Notes under the pieces: generated by a model
Seen by the model: the letters and a program-made list of their open reading frames with translations, nothing else
Told to the model about the DNA's origin: nothing
The model's database searches: none
Source of the DNA: Streptomyces abikoensis
GTDB lineage: Bacteria > Actinomycetota > Actinomycetes > Streptomycetales > Streptomycetaceae
Length of the DNA stretch: 64,000 bases
Assembly: GCF_014648775.1 (NCBI RefSeq)
Contig: NZ_BMRT01000002.1
Coordinates: forward strand, 496,001-560,000
Direction of reading: 5' to 3'
Shown here: positions 40,614-49,302 of the stretch, one piece after another
Layout: each line of letters opens with the position of its first letter
Numbering within the stretch: the first letter of the stretch is position 1
Position numbers and translations under genes: made by a program

Positions 40614-40652
40614 AGGCTAACTTCCCAGAAGGTCACCTTGCAAGGTTGCCTT
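40614..40652 (-). promoter_or_regulatory. MFS promoter overlapped by MarR-type half-sites
   Basis: On the minus strand TTGCAA (40638-40643) and TAGCCT (40614-40619) are spaced 18 bp, putting the start of transcription at the ATG (40607). The half-sites AAGGT, ACCTT, AAGGT and GCCTT at 40629-40652 build AAGGTCACCTT and the perfect ACCTTGCAAGGT across the -35 box. Binding there would block the polymerase. Confidence 0.55.
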
Positions 40653-40656
40653 TCTA

Positions 40657-41751
40657 TTATCGTTTTTCCCTACGGACGATCAGCAGCGCGGCGTCGTCCG
40701 CCAGCGCACCCCCCGTGTAGTCCCGCAGATCGGCCATGATCCGGTCCGCCAGCTGTCCCGGCGTCAGGTCCGGCAGCGCCGCCAGCCGCTCGCCCAGCGG
40801 GTAGAACGTGCCGGTCGCGTCGCGGGCCTCCGTCACCCCGTCCGTGTAGAGCACGAGCGTGTCGCCCGGCGCGAAGGGGGTGCGCAGGAGGTGGTACGGG
40901 CCCGGGTCCAGCTGCCGGAGCGCCAGCGGCGGGTCGGGCGTGGGCGACTGGATCTCGGTCACCTCGCCCGCGCGCCACAGCAGCGGCGGCAGGTGCCCGC
41001 AGTCGACCAGCTCCGCCGCGCCGTCCCCCACCGGCACCCCCACGAGCACGGCCGTCACGAACTCCTCCCCGGCCCCGCGCCGGACGACGGTGGCGTCCAG
41101 CCGCCGGGCGACCCCGTCGAGCCCCGGCTCGACCTGGGCGGCCTCCCGGAAGGTGCCGAGGACGTCGGCGGCGGTCTCCACGGCGGCCAGCCCCTTGCCC
41201 CGTACGTCGCCGAGCAGCAGCCGCGTCCCGTACGGGGTGCCCAGCACCTCGTACAGATCGCCGCCCACCCGCGCCTCGGCCGCCGCCGAGGCGTAGCGCA
41301 CCGCGATCCGCAGGCCGCCGATCCGCTCCGGCGCGGGGCGCAGCAGGGCGCGCTGGGCGGCCTCGGCGATCGAGCGGGACTGCAGCAGCTGGCGCTCGCG
41401 GGTCGAGACGAGGACGACGTTGGCGGTGGAGACGCAGGTGATGGCCAGGACGGTGGCCCCGGCCGTGAGGTGGACGGGCAGGGCGACGCCGGGGTCGGCG
41501 AGGGCCAGCGGGGCGACGAGCAGCAGCGCGATCAGCCCGGTCGCCAGGGGGACGCGGGCGCTGCGGGTGCCGAGGCTGGCGAGCGCGGGGGCGGTGGCCA
41601 GCACCGGGGAGAAGGTCAGCGAGGGGTTGGTGGCGAGGTCCAGCGCGACGGCGGCGGCGAGCAGCACATAGGCCGCCACGACGAGCGGGCGCACACCGCG
41701 GGGCAGGGGCGGGGCCGCCCCGGGCACCTCGGGGCCGGGGTCTCGCTTCAT
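40657..41751 (-). CDS. membrane PP2C-type phosphatase (SpoIIE/RsbU family)
   Basis: 364-residue protein. Four to five hydrophobic helices at about 20-120 (PLVVAAYVLLAAAVALDLAT, LATGLIALLLVAPLALA, LTAGATVLAITCVSTANVVLV) precede a linker helix and a SpoIIE phosphatase domain (~150-360). Metal-binding motifs include ARVGGDLYEVL, LLLGDVRGKGLAA, LVLYTDGVTEARD and ADDAALLIV. Such enzymes dephosphorylate anti-sigma-antagonist proteins and so control alternative sigma factors. No anti-sigma partner adjoins it. Start ATG 41751 with GGTGGAAG upstream. A TAA stop lies 49 bp from the MFS start. Confidence 0.9.
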   Translation of the reverse strand: MKRDPGPEVPGAAPPLPRGVRPLVVAAYVLLAAAVALDLATNPSLTFSPVLATAPALASLGTRSARVPLATGLIALLLVAPLALADPGVALPVHLTAGATVLAITCVSTANVVLVSTRERQLLQSRSIAEAAQRALLRPAPERIGGLRIAVRYASAAAEARVGGDLYEVLGTPYGTRLLLGDVRGKGLAAVETAADVLGTFREAAQVEPGLDGVARRLDATVVRRGAGEEFVTAVLVGVPVGDGAAELVDCGHLPPLLWRAGEVTEIQSPTPDPPLALRQLDPGPYHLLRTPFAPGDTLVLYTDGVTEARDATGTFYPLGERLAALPDLTPGQLADRIMADLRDYTGGALADDAALLIVRREKR

Positions 41752-41933
41752 GGCTGTCTTCCACCCTAGGGGCCGGGCGGGGCGCCGCAACCGCTGGGAC
41801 GGCCGTGACCGGCCCGGGGCCACCGCCCATGGCACAGTGCGCCTTATGACCCGAAAAAAGGCCATTGCTCCATAAAGGTGATCGTTGACCCGTTCGGCCG
41901 TGCGCCCCCGGGGCGGCGCTCGATGATGGGCCC

Positions 41934-42905
41934 GTGAGCGGCAAGGTGGTGACGCGCGACGTCCTGATCGTCGTGTACGACGGAGTGCAATTGCTGGACG
42001 TCGCGGGGCCCTTGGACGTCCTCGACCGGGCCGGCGGCGAGGGGGACGGCGGCTACCGGGTGCGCCTGGCCTCGCTGGGCGGCCGGTCCGTGTTCACCTC
42101 CGCCGAGGCGCAGTTGGGCGTCTCGGCGGACCTGACCCGGATCCGCAAACCGCCGGACACCCTGATGGTGGCCGGCGGCCGGGGCTACGCCGCCGCCGCG
42201 TCGGACCGCGAACTGGTCCGGCACGTACGGCGGCTCGCCACCGGGGCGCGGCGGACGGGCTCGGTGTGCACGGGCGCGTTCGTCCTGGCCGAGGCCGGTC
42301 TGCTGGACGGGCGGCGGGCCACCACCCACTGGGCGTTCTGCTCCGAACTGGCCGCCGGCTACCCGGCCGTGTCGGTCGAGCCGGACGCCATCTTCGTCCG
42401 TGACGGCGCGGTCGTGACCTCGGCGGGGGTGACGGCGGGGATCGACCTCACCCTGGCGCTGCTGGAGGACGACCTCGGCCCGGAGGCGGCCCGTGCCGTC
42501 GCCAAGTTCCTGGTGGTCTTCATACAGCGCCCCGGCGGCCAGTCCCAGTTCAGCACCTGGACGCGTGGCGACCCGCCGCGCGGGGGCGCCCTGCGCGAGC
42601 TGGTCGAGGACATCGACGCCCACCCGGCGGGCGACCGGTCGGTGCCCACGCTCGCCGCGCGGCTGGGCATGAGCCGGCGCCACTTCAGCAGGCTGTTCAG
42701 CCAGCAGGTGGGGACCAGCCCCGGCGCGTACGTGGAACGGGCCCGGGTCGCGGCGGCGCGGGCCCTGCTGGAGAGCACGCCGGACAGCGTCGACGCCATC
42801 GCCGGGCAGTGCGGCTTCGGCACGGTCGAGACGATGCGCCGCGCGTTCGTCCGCGAGACGGGGGTGTCCCCGGCCGCGTACCGCGACCGCTTCCGCAGGG
42901 TCTGA
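41934..42905 (+). CDS. GlxA-family regulator (DJ-1/PfpI domain plus AraC HTH)
   Basis: 323-residue regulator. The N-terminal DJ-1/PfpI domain (~8-180) has VLIVVYDGVQLLDVAGPLDVL and the nucleophile-elbow cysteine in GSVCTGAFVLAEAGLLDGRRATTHW. The C-terminal AraC double HTH (~215-320) has LAARLGMSRRHFSRLFSQQVGTSPGAYVERARVAAARALLE and IAGQCGFGTVETMRRAFVRETGVSPAAYR. GlxA-type (AdpA-related) proteins often control metabolism or development in Streptomyces. GTG 41934 starts just before the domain; a GTG near 41946 is an alternative. No operon partner follows, so the target genes are unknown. Confidence 0.92.
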   Translation: MSGKVVTRDVLIVVYDGVQLLDVAGPLDVLDRAGGEGDGGYRVRLASLGGRSVFTSAEAQLGVSADLTRIRKPPDTLMVAGGRGYAAAASDRELVRHVRRLATGARRTGSVCTGAFVLAEAGLLDGRRATTHWAFCSELAAGYPAVSVEPDAIFVRDGAVVTSAGVTAGIDLTLALLEDDLGPEAARAVAKFLVVFIQRPGGQSQFSTWTRGDPPRGGALRELVEDIDAHPAGDRSVPTLAARLGMSRRHFSRLFSQQVGTSPGAYVERARVAAARALLESTPDSVDAIAGQCGFGTVETMRRAFVRETGVSPAAYRDRFRRV

Positions 42906-42977
42906 ACCCCTCGCGCGATGCCACCGCCGGCCGTCGGCCCATGCCGGGGATCTCGCGGATGATCACCCGTGGTGCAA

Positions 42978-42989
42978 TTCACGAGTGAA
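42978..42989. promoter_or_regulatory. candidate autoregulatory operator over the MocR start
   Basis: Perfect dyad TTCAC-GA-GTGAA overlapping the upstream GTG (42985) of the MocR gene. GntR/MocR proteins often bind near their own promoter; binding here would block initiation. Inference. Confidence 0.35.
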
Positions 42990-42993
42990 CGCG

Positions 42994-44445
42994 ATGGTCA
43001 ATTCCGCTGGTCCCGCCGCTGATCCCACCCGTGGGACGACCCTGGGCGGCCCCGGCGGCGATCTCCACCTGGAGCTGCCGGACGGCCCCGGCGGGCGGCG
43101 CGGCGCGCTGATCCGGGCCCTGCGCGACGCCGTCCGCACGGGCCGGCTGACGCCCGGCACCCGGCTCCCGCCCTACCGCTCCCTCGCCGCCGACCTGGGC
43201 CTGGCCCGCAACACCGTCGCCGACGCGTACGCCGAACTCGTCGCCGAGGGCTGGCTCACCGCCCGGCAGGGCTCCGGCACCCGGGTCGCCCACCGGGCGG
43301 AACCGCCCCGCGCCGAGCGCCTCCACCGCCCCACCGACCCCACCCCGCCCCGCGGCCCCGTCCACGATCTGGTGCAGGGCACCCCCGACGCGTCCTGCTT
43401 CCCCCGCACCGCCTGGGTCGCCGCCACCCGCCGCGCCCTGACGGCCGCGCCCAGCGAGGCCTTCGGGCCCGGCGACCCCCGGGGCCGCCCCGAGCTGCGC
43501 CACGCCCTGGCCGACTACCTCGCACGGGCGCGCGGCGTACGGGCCGACCCCGAACGCGTGGTCGTCTGCGGCGGCTTCGCCAACGCCCTGCGGCTGCTGG
43601 GCCGGGTGCTGGAGGGGACGGTCGCCGTGGAGTCGTACGGGCTCGGCTTCCACCGCGGCCTCCTCACCGAGGCCGGGCTGCGGACGGTCACCCTGCCCAT
43701 CGACGAACACGGGGCGCGGGTCGACGTGCTGCCCGCCACCGGCGTGAGCGCGGCCCTGCTCACCCCCGCCCACCAGTTCCCGACCGGCGGCCCCCTGCAT
43801 CCCGGGCGACGGGTCGCGCTCGTCGACTGGGCGCGGAGATCGGGCGGGCTGGTACTGGAGGACGACTACGACGGCGAGTTCCGCTACGACCGCCGGCCCG
43901 TGGGTGCGGTCCAGAGCCTCGACCCGGAGCGGGTCGTCTACCTCGGCACGGCCAGCAAGAGCCTCTCCCCCGCGCTGCGGGTGGGGTGGATGGTGCTGCC
44001 GGGGCACCTCGTGGACGCGGTACTGGGGGCGAAGGGCGAGCGGGAGTCCTGGACGAGCGCGCTGGAGCAGCTGACCCTCGCCGAGTTCATCGCCTCGGGC
44101 GCCTACGACCGCCACGTCCGCCGGATGCGGCGCCACTACCGGCGGCGCCGCGACCGGCTCGTCGCGGCCCTCGCCGAATCCGCCCCGCACGTCCGGGTCA
44201 CCGGGATCGCGGCCGGGCTGCACGCGGTGCTGGAGCTCCCGCCGGGCACGGAGCGGGCCGTCGTCGGGGCCGCCGCCCGGCGGGGGCTGGCCGTGGAGGG
44301 GCTCGGGACCTACCGGTACGGGGAGGCGGCCGGGGTGCCGGGTGACGGCCTGGTCGTGGGGTACGGCACTCCGCCCGAGCACGCCTTCACGGGCGCGCTG
44401 GAGGCCCTGTGCGGGGCGCTGCCACCGGCGGGCGGGGTACAGTAA
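42994..44445 (+). CDS. MocR/PdxR-type regulator (GntR HTH fused to aminotransferase fold)
   Basis: 483-residue protein. The GntR winged helix covers about 20-95 (IRALRDAVRTGRLTPGTRLPPYRSLAADLGLARNTVADAYAELVAEGWLTARQGSGT). It is joined by a Pro-rich linker to a type I aminotransferase fold with the PLP lysine in YLGTASKSLSPALRVGWM and the PLP Asp in LVLEDDYDGEFRYD. MocR regulators use PLP as effector. Unlike PdxR, no pdxS/pdxT genes are next to it, so the target is unclear; the B3/B4 gene 68 bp downstream is a candidate. ATG 42994 is used, with GTG 42985 as alternative; neither has a good ribosome site. Confidence 0.92.
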   Translation: MVNSAGPAADPTRGTTLGGPGGDLHLELPDGPGGRRGALIRALRDAVRTGRLTPGTRLPPYRSLAADLGLARNTVADAYAELVAEGWLTARQGSGTRVAHRAEPPRAERLHRPTDPTPPRGPVHDLVQGTPDASCFPRTAWVAATRRALTAAPSEAFGPGDPRGRPELRHALADYLARARGVRADPERVVVCGGFANALRLLGRVLEGTVAVESYGLGFHRGLLTEAGLRTVTLPIDEHGARVDVLPATGVSAALLTPAHQFPTGGPLHPGRRVALVDWARRSGGLVLEDDYDGEFRYDRRPVGAVQSLDPERVVYLGTASKSLSPALRVGWMVLPGHLVDAVLGAKGERESWTSALEQLTLAEFIASGAYDRHVRRMRRHYRRRRDRLVAALAESAPHVRVTGIAAGLHAVLELPPGTERAVVGAAARRGLAVEGLGTYRYGEAAGVPGDGLVVGYGTPPEHAFTGALEALCGALPPAGGVQ

Positions 44446-44513
44446 AAAGCACCCTTTGGTTCATGATGTTGCCCTGAAGGGTCCGAGGAACCGTACCGAC
44501 CCGAGGAGCAGGC

Positions 44514-45245
44514 ATGACCACCGGCACCGGCACCGTCGACACCGCCGACATCGGGACCTGGCTCGAGGCCGTGGCCGTCGACCCCGCCGTACGGGAGCTG
44601 CGGCCCGACTACCGGGCCCTGGTCGTCGTCGCCGAGGGCCTCGTGCCCGGCCCGAGCGACGACGCCAGCGAGAAGCTGCTCGCCGGGGCGGAGGAGACCG
44701 CCCGCGAGTGGCTCGCGCACACCGCCCCGGAGGACCACCCGCACCTGGCCGCCTGGCGCGAGGCGTTCCGCGCCTTCGGCGCCAAGCCGCAGCGCACCCG
44801 CCCCAGCGCGGAGGCGCTGCTGCGCCGCGTGCCCGCCGGGCTGCCCCGGGTGGACCGGCTGACCGACATCTACAACGCGATCTCGGTCGCCCACGTCCTG
44901 CCGCTGGGCGGCGAGGACCTCGACCACTACCGGGGCCCGGCCCGGCTGGTCCGCGCCACGGGCGACGAGCCGTTCGAGACGACGGGCGGCGGCGAGAGCG
45001 TGACCGAGCACTGCCCGCCCGGCGAGGTGGTCTGGCGCGACGACGCCGGGGTCACCTGCCGCCGCTGGAACTGGCGCCAGTGCGCCCGCACCCGGCTGAC
45101 CCTCACCACCACCCGAGCGGTCTTCATCCTCGACGCCCTCGGCCCCCTCGACGACCCGTCCCTGACGGCCGCCGGGGACGCGCTGGTGACGGCGCTCGGG
45201 GAGAGCAGCCCGGGGGCGAGGCTGGCCTCACGGCTGGTCCGGTAG
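44514..45245 (+). CDS. B3/B4 tRNA-binding-domain protein
   Basis: 243-residue protein with the B3/B4 domain found in the beta subunit of phenylalanyl-tRNA synthetase and in stand-alone proteins thought to edit mischarged tRNAs or bind amino acids. Typical segments are YRALVVVAEGL, FRAFGAKPQRTRPSAEALLRRV, LPRVDRLTDIYNAISVAHVLPLGGEDLDHY and GEVVWRDDAGVTCRRWNWRQCARTRLT. ATG 44514 follows GAGGAG (44501-44506) at about 7 nt. It lies downstream of the MocR regulator on the same strand, which may control it. The exact substrate cannot be told from sequence. Confidence 0.85.
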   Translation: MTTGTGTVDTADIGTWLEAVAVDPAVRELRPDYRALVVVAEGLVPGPSDDASEKLLAGAEETAREWLAHTAPEDHPHLAAWREAFRAFGAKPQRTRPSAEALLRRVPAGLPRVDRLTDIYNAISVAHVLPLGGEDLDHYRGPARLVRATGDEPFETTGGGESVTEHCPPGEVVWRDDAGVTCRRWNWRQCARTRLTLTTTRAVFILDALGPLDDPSLTAAGDALVTALGESSPGARLASRLVR

Positions 45246-45363
45246 GGCGGGTACCGTCGCCTCTCGCGGACCGGCGCTGTCAGACCCGCCACCGCCGAAC
45301 GAGGCACTGGGAGTCGCCGACAAGGCGGGAGTGCCTCTCGGCCGACGAGGCCAGCGAGCACGA

Positions 45364-45433
45364 GATGCTGATGGATCTGCTCCGGCGGGTCGCCGCCCAC
45401 CTCGACGCCCTGGCGGCCGAAACGCCCCGGTAG
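45364..45433 (+). other. short ORF of doubtful status, possible gene remnant
   Basis: The frame from ATG 45364 encodes 22 residues, MLMDLLRRVAAHLDALAAET and two more. The same frame is open upstream (ECLSADEASEHE), giving an amphipathic-helix-like sequence with no good start codon. It could be the 3' end of a decayed small regulator gene beside the XRE cassette, or chance. No ribosome site is seen. Confidence 0.2.
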
Positions 45434-45471
45434 CAGTCGTCGGCGGCGTTCTCCCCGCGAGGTGGTGGCCA

Positions 45472-46848
45472 TCAGACGAGGACGCCGACGCGGGCGGCGA
45501 GCCCGCGTAGTTCCGTGGTCGTCCGCCCGGAGAGCAGTAGCCCGGAGACCAACGACTTCACCGCCGGGCGAGCGTGGGTCTCCTCGGGGGCGTGATGCTC
45601 GGCGGCCAGGAGTGCACGGATGCAGTCGTCCCGGCGGTTCCAGCGGGCGAAGGCGGTGGCGACGTCGGTGTAGTAGCGGGCGCGGCGCTCGGTGCTGGGC
45701 AGGCTCCCGGGCGCCACCGCCTTGGCCGCGGCGAGCGCGGCCGCCGGGTCGCCGGCGGAGTTCTCCGCGGACACCAAGTGCAGCTGAACGGTGGTGGGGC
45801 CGAATCCGCCGCCGTGGTCCCGCAGCAACGTCGCCTTGCCCAGCTCCTCGGCGATGGCGGCGGCTTCGCCGGTCAACTCCCGCATGCCCGCGGCGTCACC
45901 GGCACGGGCGGCGGTGTAAGCGGCGGACTGGATCAGCAGGCCCCGCTGCGCCGCGAGGACCGGAGCGCCGCCACGCAGACGGGGATCGTCGGCGGCGGTG
46001 AGCGCAAGGGAAAGGGCCTGCTCGTGCCAGTCGGCCTTGCGGGCGAGTACGGCGAGCTGCCGCGCGGCCTCGGCGGCCAGCAGGGCATCGTCGGCGGCTT
46101 CGGCGGCCTGGCGGGCACGGTCCGCGGCCATCCAGCCGAGCTGCTGTTCGTCCAGCTTGATCAGCATGCGTGTGGCCAGCAGGTAGCTGTGTGCCAGCAG
46201 TCCGTCGTCCTCTGCCGCCCGGGCGTGCGCGGCGCTCAGGAGCCGGGGCAGGCGGATCGCAAGACTGCTGTAGGCGCAGGCGCGGAAGTCGGTGAAGGCA
46301 CGGGCCAGGTCGGTGCGCAGGACCGTGACCGATGGCACGGCGGTGTCGGTATGGAGACCCAGCATGGCGTCGCGGACGCGCGCGACCAGGGCCTCTCCAG
46401 TAACGGCTCCAGCGGCGGGTGTCTTGCCGGTGGGCGGGATCGGGGCGCCGACGGCCGCGGCAGCGGTGACCGCGAGATGGGCGAGCAACTGCCTGCGCCG
46501 CACCGGATCCTCCCCGTCTCCTCGACGAGCCGTCCCCGCCAGCCTAGGGGCTGGCAGGCGCGGGTAGGCGGTAGTCCGCACGACCGCGCGCCCGTGCCGG
46601 ATCTCGGGTGGGTCGGTCAGCCCCAGGGCCTGCGCCGGGATACCGAGCGCTCCGGCGAAACGCCGCAGCACGGTGATGTCCGTCAGCGGTGAAATGCCCC
46701 GTTCGTAGCGGGATACCTGGGCGGCGGAGTACCCGGTCAGTTCGCCGAGCTGGGCCAAGGTCAGCCCGTGTTTTTTACGCGTCAGCCGGACCAGCTTCCC
46801 GGAATTTCCGTCCGTCGCCGGTGCTGGCCGTGCTGGGACCGCGTGCAT
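45472..46848 (-). CDS. XRE-family regulator with C-terminal TPR-like domain
   Basis: 458-residue regulator. The N-terminal helix-turn-helix (~18-75) reads LVRLTRKKHGLTLAQLGELTGYSAAQVSRYERGISPLTDITVLRRFAGALG. The remaining ~330 residues are helical repeats (ARQAAEAADDALLAAEAARQLAVLARKADWHEQALSLALTAADD) of the kind that binds small ligands or peptides in Streptomyces XRE regulators. ATG 46848 follows GGGGGACGG. The longer in-frame ORF upstream enters the divergent operon and is rejected. It is divergent from the Gfo/Idh-DegT-NUDIX operon and probably controls it through the palindrome at 46918-46934. Confidence 0.86.
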   Translation of the reverse strand: MHAVPARPAPATDGNSGKLVRLTRKKHGLTLAQLGELTGYSAAQVSRYERGISPLTDITVLRRFAGALGIPAQALGLTDPPEIRHGRAVVRTTAYPRLPAPRLAGTARRGDGEDPVRRRQLLAHLAVTAAAAVGAPIPPTGKTPAAGAVTGEALVARVRDAMLGLHTDTAVPSVTVLRTDLARAFTDFRACAYSSLAIRLPRLLSAAHARAAEDDGLLAHSYLLATRMLIKLDEQQLGWMAADRARQAAEAADDALLAAEAARQLAVLARKADWHEQALSLALTAADDPRLRGGAPVLAAQRGLLIQSAAYTAARAGDAAGMRELTGEAAAIAEELGKATLLRDHGGGFGPTTVQLHLVSAENSAGDPAAALAAAKAVAPGSLPSTERRARYYTDVATAFARWNRRDDCIRALLAAEHHAPEETHARPAVKSLVSGLLLSGRTTTELRGLAARVGVLV

Positions 46849-46917
46849 ATCCGTCCCCCGTTCGCCGGGAGTGCGCCGCGGCAACCGTAGCGGTACCGGC
46901 CGTCCGGGGACAGGGGC

Positions 46918-46934
46918 TTTGCACCGGATGCAAA
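46918..46934. promoter_or_regulatory. candidate XRE operator (TTTGCA-N5-TGCAAA)
   Basis: A perfect 6 bp dyad with a 5 nt spacer in the 202 bp between the divergent XRE gene and the Gfo/Idh operon. GGCTTTGC recurs a few bases further on. A-rich half-sites stand out from the background. Likely site for the XRE protein; not tested. Confidence 0.4.
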
Positions 46935-47050
46935 CGGCTTTGCGGCTCACGGCTACGCCCCTGACGCCGCGTTGCCGGTCGCGGTGTCCTCGAAGGGCGG
47001 GCGGCCCGGACGGCGGGCCACCGCCGCGCGTCCGAAGGGGGACATGAGCG

Positions 47051-48052
47051 ATGACCGTACGCAAGAGGGCGGTTGTGGTGGGGCTCGGTGGCCAGGCCAC
47101 CGGAGACCATCTTCCCGGCCTGGCCGAGTGCCGCCTCGCCGAGCTCGTCGGCGTCTGCGACGTCGACCCCGATCGGATCGCCCTCGTGGCCGACAGGCAC
47201 CACGTGCCAGGCTTCACCGACATCGAGCAACTGCTGAAGTCGGTGCGGCCGGACTTCGTCATCATCGCGGTCCCGCACCACTCCGGCCGGGAGGTCGTCA
47301 AGGCGTGCGCCGGGGCGGGGGTGCACGTGCTGAAGGAGAAGCCGTTCGCCACCGACCCGCACGAGGCCGCAGACCTGGCCATGCTGTGCGAGAAGGCAGA
47401 GATCGAGCTGATGGTCACCGTCCAGCGCCGCTTCCACCCCGTCTACGCGGGCGCGCTCGCCCTGCTGGAGCGGATCGGCGACCCGTACCTGGTCGAGGGC
47501 CGGTACACGTTCCACTGCCCGGACCCGGCCGCCGGTTGGCGTGGTCGCGCCGAGCTCGCCGGGGGCGGGGCTCTGGCGGACATGGGCTACCACCTCGTCG
47601 ACCTGCTCCTGTGGTACCTCGGTCTGCCCGACCGCGTCCTCGCCGGCATCTCGACCGCCGCGGCGCCGGAGAGCGAGTACGACGCGGAGGACACCGCCCT
47701 GGTGCACGTCGCGTACGACCGTGGGCTGTACGGGTCGCTGTTGGTCTCCCGCTCGACCGGTCCGAAGACCGAGCACCTGGCCATCACCGGCCCCCACGGC
47801 ACCCTCGCCATCGAGCGCGGCACCGCGCGCCTCCTCGCCCCCGGTGGTCAAGTCGTGGAGTCGCTGCTGCGGGAGCCCGCCTGGCCCTGCCCTCCCGCCA
47901 CCGTGATCGACCGCTTCTGCCGAGTGCTCGACGGCACCGCCACCAACCCGTCGGGCCCGGCCGAGCACCTGCCGCATGCCGCGTTCCTGGCCGCCGCCTA
48001 CGCCTCCACGGCCACCAACCAGCCCGCCGACCCCAAGGAGTACCTGCCATGA
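47051..48052 (+). CDS. Gfo/Idh/MocA-family oxidoreductase
   Basis: 333-residue NAD(P)-dependent sugar-type dehydrogenase. Rossmann part: AVVVGLGGQATGDHLPGL, GVCDVDPDRIALVADRHHV, and the conserved EKP motif in HVLKEKPFATDPHEAADL. Substrate domain: VTVQRRFHPVYAGA and GGGALADMGYHLVDLLLWYLG, with the catalytic-type Asp/His. First gene of a tightly coupled operon; its stop overlaps the aminotransferase start (ATGA). Such pairs usually make a keto-sugar or keto-cyclitol that is then aminated. The substrate is not predictable. Confidence 0.9.
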   Translation: MTVRKRAVVVGLGGQATGDHLPGLAECRLAELVGVCDVDPDRIALVADRHHVPGFTDIEQLLKSVRPDFVIIAVPHHSGREVVKACAGAGVHVLKEKPFATDPHEAADLAMLCEKAEIELMVTVQRRFHPVYAGALALLERIGDPYLVEGRYTFHCPDPAAGWRGRAELAGGGALADMGYHLVDLLLWYLGLPDRVLAGISTAAAPESEYDAEDTALVHVAYDRGLYGSLLVSRSTGPKTEHLAITGPHGTLAIERGTARLLAPGGQVVESLLREPAWPCPPATVIDRFCRVLDGTATNPSGPAEHLPHAAFLAAAYASTATNQPADPKEYLP

Positions 48053-49302
48053 ACGACTCCACTCTGGCCCTGCTCGGCGGCGCCCCGGCCATCACAGCCT
48101 CGGGCCCGCACTTCGCCTGGCCGCCGATCACCGAGGCCGACCGCCGGGCGGTGGCCCGCCAGTTGGAGACGGCCGTCTCGATCCCGGATCGCTCCGGCGT
48201 CGTCGCCGACCTGGAGGACGCCCTCGCCTCCTACCTCGGCGTCCGGCACGTGGTGACCACCTGCACGGGGACAGCGGCGCTGCACTCGTTGTACGCGGCC
48301 GTCGGCATCGGCCCCGGCGACGAGGTCATCATCCCGGCGCTCACCTTCCACGCCACCGCCACCCCCTTGTTCCACCTCGGCGCCCATCCCGTTCTCGCCG
48401 ACGTGGACGAGCGCGGCCGACTCGATCCGGAGGAGGCAGCACGCCGTATCACCGACCGGACGAAGGCGGTGGTGGCTGTGCACCTGTGGGGGCTGCCGGA
48501 GGACATGGACGCGTTGACCTCGTTCGCCGATGAGCACGAGCTAATGCTGCTGGAAGACGGCTCACACGCCCACGGCGCCATCTGGAATCGCCAGATGGTG
48601 GGCACCTTCGGTACCGCTTCGGCGTTCAGCCTCAACGGGCCCAAGCCGTTGTCCGCCGGCGAGGGCGGCTTCGTCGCCACCGACGACACCGAGCTGTACT
48701 ACCGGGTACTGCTGCACGGCCAGTACAACAAGCGCTGCCGCCGCGAGATCCCCGCCGACCACCCACTCGCGCGCTTCGCCGTCACCGGCATGGGCCTGAA
48801 GCTGCGTATCCACCCCTTGGCCGCCGCGCTCGCCCGCGCCCAGCTCACTCGTCTGGAGGACCACCTCGCCGGGCGTCAGGCGGTCGCGCGCCGGATGTGC
48901 GCCGCGCTGGACGGCGTCCCCGGCATCAGCGTTCCCGACCTGCCGGCGGTGACGCGGCCGTCGTGGTACGCGCTGCCACTGCGCTACGAGCCGGCCGAAC
49001 TCGACGGCCTGCCGATCGAGAGGTTCCTCGACGCCCTCCACGCCGAAGGCGCCACCGAGGCCGACCGCCCCGGCTCCACCTGCCCGTTGCACGCCCATCC
49101 GCTCTTCCGTACCCCGGGCGCCCTGCTGCCTGGCTACGCTGACGGCCACGGCCTGCCCGCCGACGGCTTCCCGGCGGCGGAGCACGTGCATGCCACGACG
49201 CTGAAGCTGCCGGTGTGGCATCACGAGGGCGACGTTCGCCTCGCCGACGCCTACACCGCCGCCATCACCAAAGTCGCCACTCACGCGAAGGACCTCACGT
49301 GA
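48049..49302 (+). CDS. DegT/DnrJ/EryC1/StrS-family PLP aminotransferase
   Basis: 417-residue PLP enzyme that aminates keto-sugars or related rings in secondary metabolism (AHBA synthase and sugar aminotransferases are family members). Landmarks are YLGVRHVVTTCTGTAALHSLYAAVGIGPGDEVIIPALTFHATATPLFHLG, LLEDGSHAHGA (PLP Asp) and the lysine loop AFSLNGPKPLSAGEGGFV. AAGGAG lies before the ATG, which overlaps the Gfo/Idh stop. One CTA codon (48541) is unusual for this host. With the upstream dehydrogenase it forms an oxidation-transamination pair; no glycosyltransferase, PKS or NRPS gene is nearby. Confidence 0.92.
   Translation: MNDSTLALLGGAPAITASGPHFAWPPITEADRRAVARQLETAVSIPDRSGVVADLEDALASYLGVRHVVTTCTGTAALHSLYAAVGIGPGDEVIIPALTFHATATPLFHLGAHPVLADVDERGRLDPEEAARRITDRTKAVVAVHLWGLPEDMDALTSFADEHELMLLEDGSHAHGAIWNRQMVGTFGTASAFSLNGPKPLSAGEGGFVATDDTELYYRVLLHGQYNKRCRREIPADHPLARFAVTGMGLKLRIHPLAAALARAQLTRLEDHLAGRQAVARRMCAALDGVPGISVPDLPAVTRPSWYALPLRYEPAELDGLPIERFLDALHAEGATEADRPGSTCPLHAHPLFRTPGALLPGYADGHGLPADGFPAAEHVHATTLKLPVWHHEGDVRLADAYTAAITKVATHAKDLT

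Noticed and set aside
42994..44445. Naming the MocR protein pdxR
   Set aside because: No pdxS or pdxT genes adjoin it, so a vitamin B6 role is not supported.
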